Source of the DNA: Polaribacter marinus
Lineage (GTDB): Bacteria > Bacteroidota > Bacteroidia > Flavobacteriales > Flavobacteriaceae
DNA length: 64,000 bases
Assembly: GCF_022662535.1 (NCBI RefSeq)
Contig: NZ_JAKQYM010000006.1
Coordinates: forward strand, 159,128-223,127
Direction of reading: 5' to 3'
Both the position numbers and the translations under genes were made by a program. Every line of letters starts with the position of its first letter. Within the stretch, counting starts at the first letter, position 1. Under the pieces are notes generated by a model. That model was not told where the DNA came from. It searched no databases and was given only the letters and a program-made list of their open reading frames with translations. Shown piece after piece: positions 62,729-64,000 of the stretch.

Positions 62729-63100
62729 GTGAAAATAGGTGCAATCTTTCTTTCTTTATTTTTGCTTTTTAAGCCCTTACTTCCACTTGTGGAATATGCT
62801 ACCTTTTACGATTATATTAAAAATGAACTTTGTGTAAACAAAGATATTGTTGAAATGGAATGTAATGGTAAGTGTTATTTAATGAAAGAATTAGCCAAAG
62901 CAGCAAATTCAGATAATGACACTAAAAAGAATCATTCATTCTCAATAGAACTTTCAGTTGTTTATTTTGAAAATACAACAAATTATGTTTTTGGTTTAAT
63001 TCCAGAACAACATTCAAAAATAGAATCTTCATATCAAAAGATTTATAAATTTCAATACATGGGATTTGTTTTTCATCCACCGATTTCCATTACTTCATAA
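62729..63100 (+). CDS. small exported Cys-rich protein (metal-binding type)
   Basis: The 123-residue protein begins with GTG and a hydrophobic segment (MKIGAIFLSLFLLFKPLLPLVEY). After it come Cys35, Cys45 and Cys49 (LCVNKDIVEMECNGKCYLMKEL; C-X9-C-X3-C). I remember similar small proteins in flavobacteria near copper- or metal-related genes, often with the NxLCxNK...CNGKCxL pattern. It probably acts at the membrane or in the periplasm. It is divergent from the Rrf2 gene and may share its operator. A perfect hairpin follows about 30 bases after the stop. Confidence 0.75.
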   Translation: MKIGAIFLSLFLLFKPLLPLVEYATFYDYIKNELCVNKDIVEMECNGKCYLMKELAKAANSDNDTKKNHSFSIELSVVYFENTTNYVFGLIPEQHSKIESSYQKIYKFQYMGFVFHPPISITS

Positions 63101-63418
63101 ACGGGAACTTAAATAAGTTATAAATAGTTATGGCTAAATGTGTTTTTACATTTAGTTAGGTTTTAGTGCCTACTTTTTTCTTTCTAAAGAACTGAGAAAA
63201 ATAGTCCTACAAGACCTAGTGATTTAATGTGTCCCAAAAAGGATACAATAGTTCTAATGCTATTTATTGAATCAGCTAAGTTTTCTTACGTTTTAGTATA
63301 GTGACATTAGTAATTATACATTGCTTTAACTAATTAAATACGACGCTTTTACAGTGTTTGTAGGTTCTTTTGGTGCCACTATATTTCAAATATTTTTTAA
63401 TAAAATAATCATTAAGTA
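63101..63418 (+). other. 318-base gap with a hairpin, no gene seen
   Basis: CTAAATGT (63134-63141) and ACATTTAG (63148-63155) form a perfect 8-bp stem around GTTTTT, a weak terminator for the Cys-rich gene. A poorer dyad, TGTGTCC/GGATACA, is at 63228-63247. I found no coding remnant and no clear consensus promoter, although one must precede the next lipoprotein gene. Confidence 0.6.
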
Positions 63419-63940
63419 ATGAAACTTTTACAAAGATCTGTAATTGTCATATTCGTTATGGTGACTTCTTGTACCCTAGAGAAAACGGATTATGAAGCAG
63501 AATTAACATCCGAAATCACCGAATTTATAGAATTCGAAGAAGTGACATCAATACGTAGTGGAGATTATACCATCAGTATTGAAGCTTTAAATGGTACTTT
63601 ATATAAAGGGTACAACGAAATTCATCTAAAAATTAACAATACACAAACCGGTGCTGTTTTAGAGAATTCTGACGTTACTTTTTTACCAATAATGACGGAT
63701 GCTAGTGGCAATACAGTTTCTTGTCCACATAGTTATCAATTAGATTTCTCTACAATAGAAGCCTATTATTTAGGGTATGTAGTGTTTACTAGCGAAAGCG
63801 ATGCAACAGTAGATTGGGAATTATATATTGATTTTACACATAATAACCAAAAACAATCTGTAAATGAATTGATTACTGTTGAACAGCAAACAAATATGAA
63901 TCTTAACATGACGGCTTTTACTGGGAATGATCTGTGTTAA
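63419..63940 (+). CDS. lipoprotein with YtkA/FixH-like beta domain
   Basis: The 173-residue protein has a lipobox (VIFVMVTSCTLE, Cys18). The mature part looks like a YtkA/FixH-type beta-sandwich: GDYTISIEALNGTLYKGYNEIHLKINNTQTGAVLENSDVTFLPIMTD, then VSCPHSYQLDFSTIEAYYLGYVVFTSESDATVDWELYIDF. The fold is used in copper- or oxidase-related proteins, and flavobacterial members often sit with the Cys-rich gene found upstream. A role in metal handling is inference. Sequence runs to the right edge with no further gene visible. Confidence 0.75.
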   Translation: MKLLQRSVIVIFVMVTSCTLEKTDYEAELTSEITEFIEFEEVTSIRSGDYTISIEALNGTLYKGYNEIHLKINNTQTGAVLENSDVTFLPIMTDASGNTVSCPHSYQLDFSTIEAYYLGYVVFTSESDATVDWELYIDFTHNNQKQSVNELITVEQQTNMNLNMTAFTGNDLC

Positions 63941-64000
63941 AAACCTATTGTTTTTTGTTAAATTTTCATCTAATTACAGCAATATAAATTTTGATGATTT

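Overview
The window is AT-rich, densely coded DNA from a member of the Bacteroidota, almost certainly a marine Flavobacteriaceae of the Polaribacter/Tenacibaculum kind (genus is inference). The evidence is the type IX secretion/gliding lipoprotein SprE/PorW, the flavobacterial F-type ATP synthase layout, many small lipoproteins, and promoters that fit the Bacteroidota TAnnTTTG -7 consensus with weak Shine-Dalgarno signals. No tRNA, rRNA, CRISPR array, transposase or prophage gene was seen.

Layout. 0-7.3 kb: an MFS exporter, then a glycerol block with intact glpD, a flavin-binding PNPOx-like gene, a decayed LytTR regulator fragment and a glpK split by one in-frame stop codon, then an NhaC-type antiporter. 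A 42-bp tandem repeat fills the next gap. 7.6-15 kb: a complete RND efflux operon (AcrA-AcrB-TolC types) with a GbsR/MarR-like regulator at its head and a TetR regulator at its tail. 15-22.6 kb: pheS, then two glutamate dehydrogenases with NADP-type and NAD-type fingerprints flanking an unusual receiver-receiver-ATP-grasp protein. 22.6-33.8 kb: mostly housekeeping and peptidase genes (dinB, FAD oxidoreductases, an M13 peptidase, a prolyl oligopeptidase, DoxX, thioredoxin).

33.9-38.6 kb: a PadR-controlled operon with three related membrane proteins, a DUF5687-type permease and an ABC ATPase. 38.6-47 kb: sprE, bactofilin and the ATP synthase operon atpB-E-F-H-A-G without atpD and atpC. 47-53.8 kb: two lipoproteins, an SDR, an aldo/keto reductase, an AlbA-domain protein, a glycosyltransferase and a hydrolase, followed by an unlisted small membrane ORF with ATA where ATG is expected. 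53.8-58.4 kb: a serine hydrolase, brnQ, a secreted unknown, a Crp/Fnr regulator and ribB. 58.5-60.8 kb: an AraC regulator followed by stacked intergenic repeats and a small operon (32-residue Cys protein, AhpD-like protein, cupredoxin-like protein) preceded by an AraC-style direct-repeat operator. 60.9-64 kb: a hydrolase, a cupin, an Rrf2 regulator with three cysteines, and divergently a Cys-rich exported protein and a YtkA/FixH-like lipoprotein.

Most worth a second look: the decaying glycerol locus with its LytTR fossil; the 21-bp-spaced TTGTCCAA repeats next to a promoter; two copies of one structured intergenic repeat; the receiver/ATP-grasp protein between two GDHs; the palindromes at the PadR, GbsR and Rrf2 genes; and the hairpin after atpE. 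No clearly new defence or mobile system was recognised.
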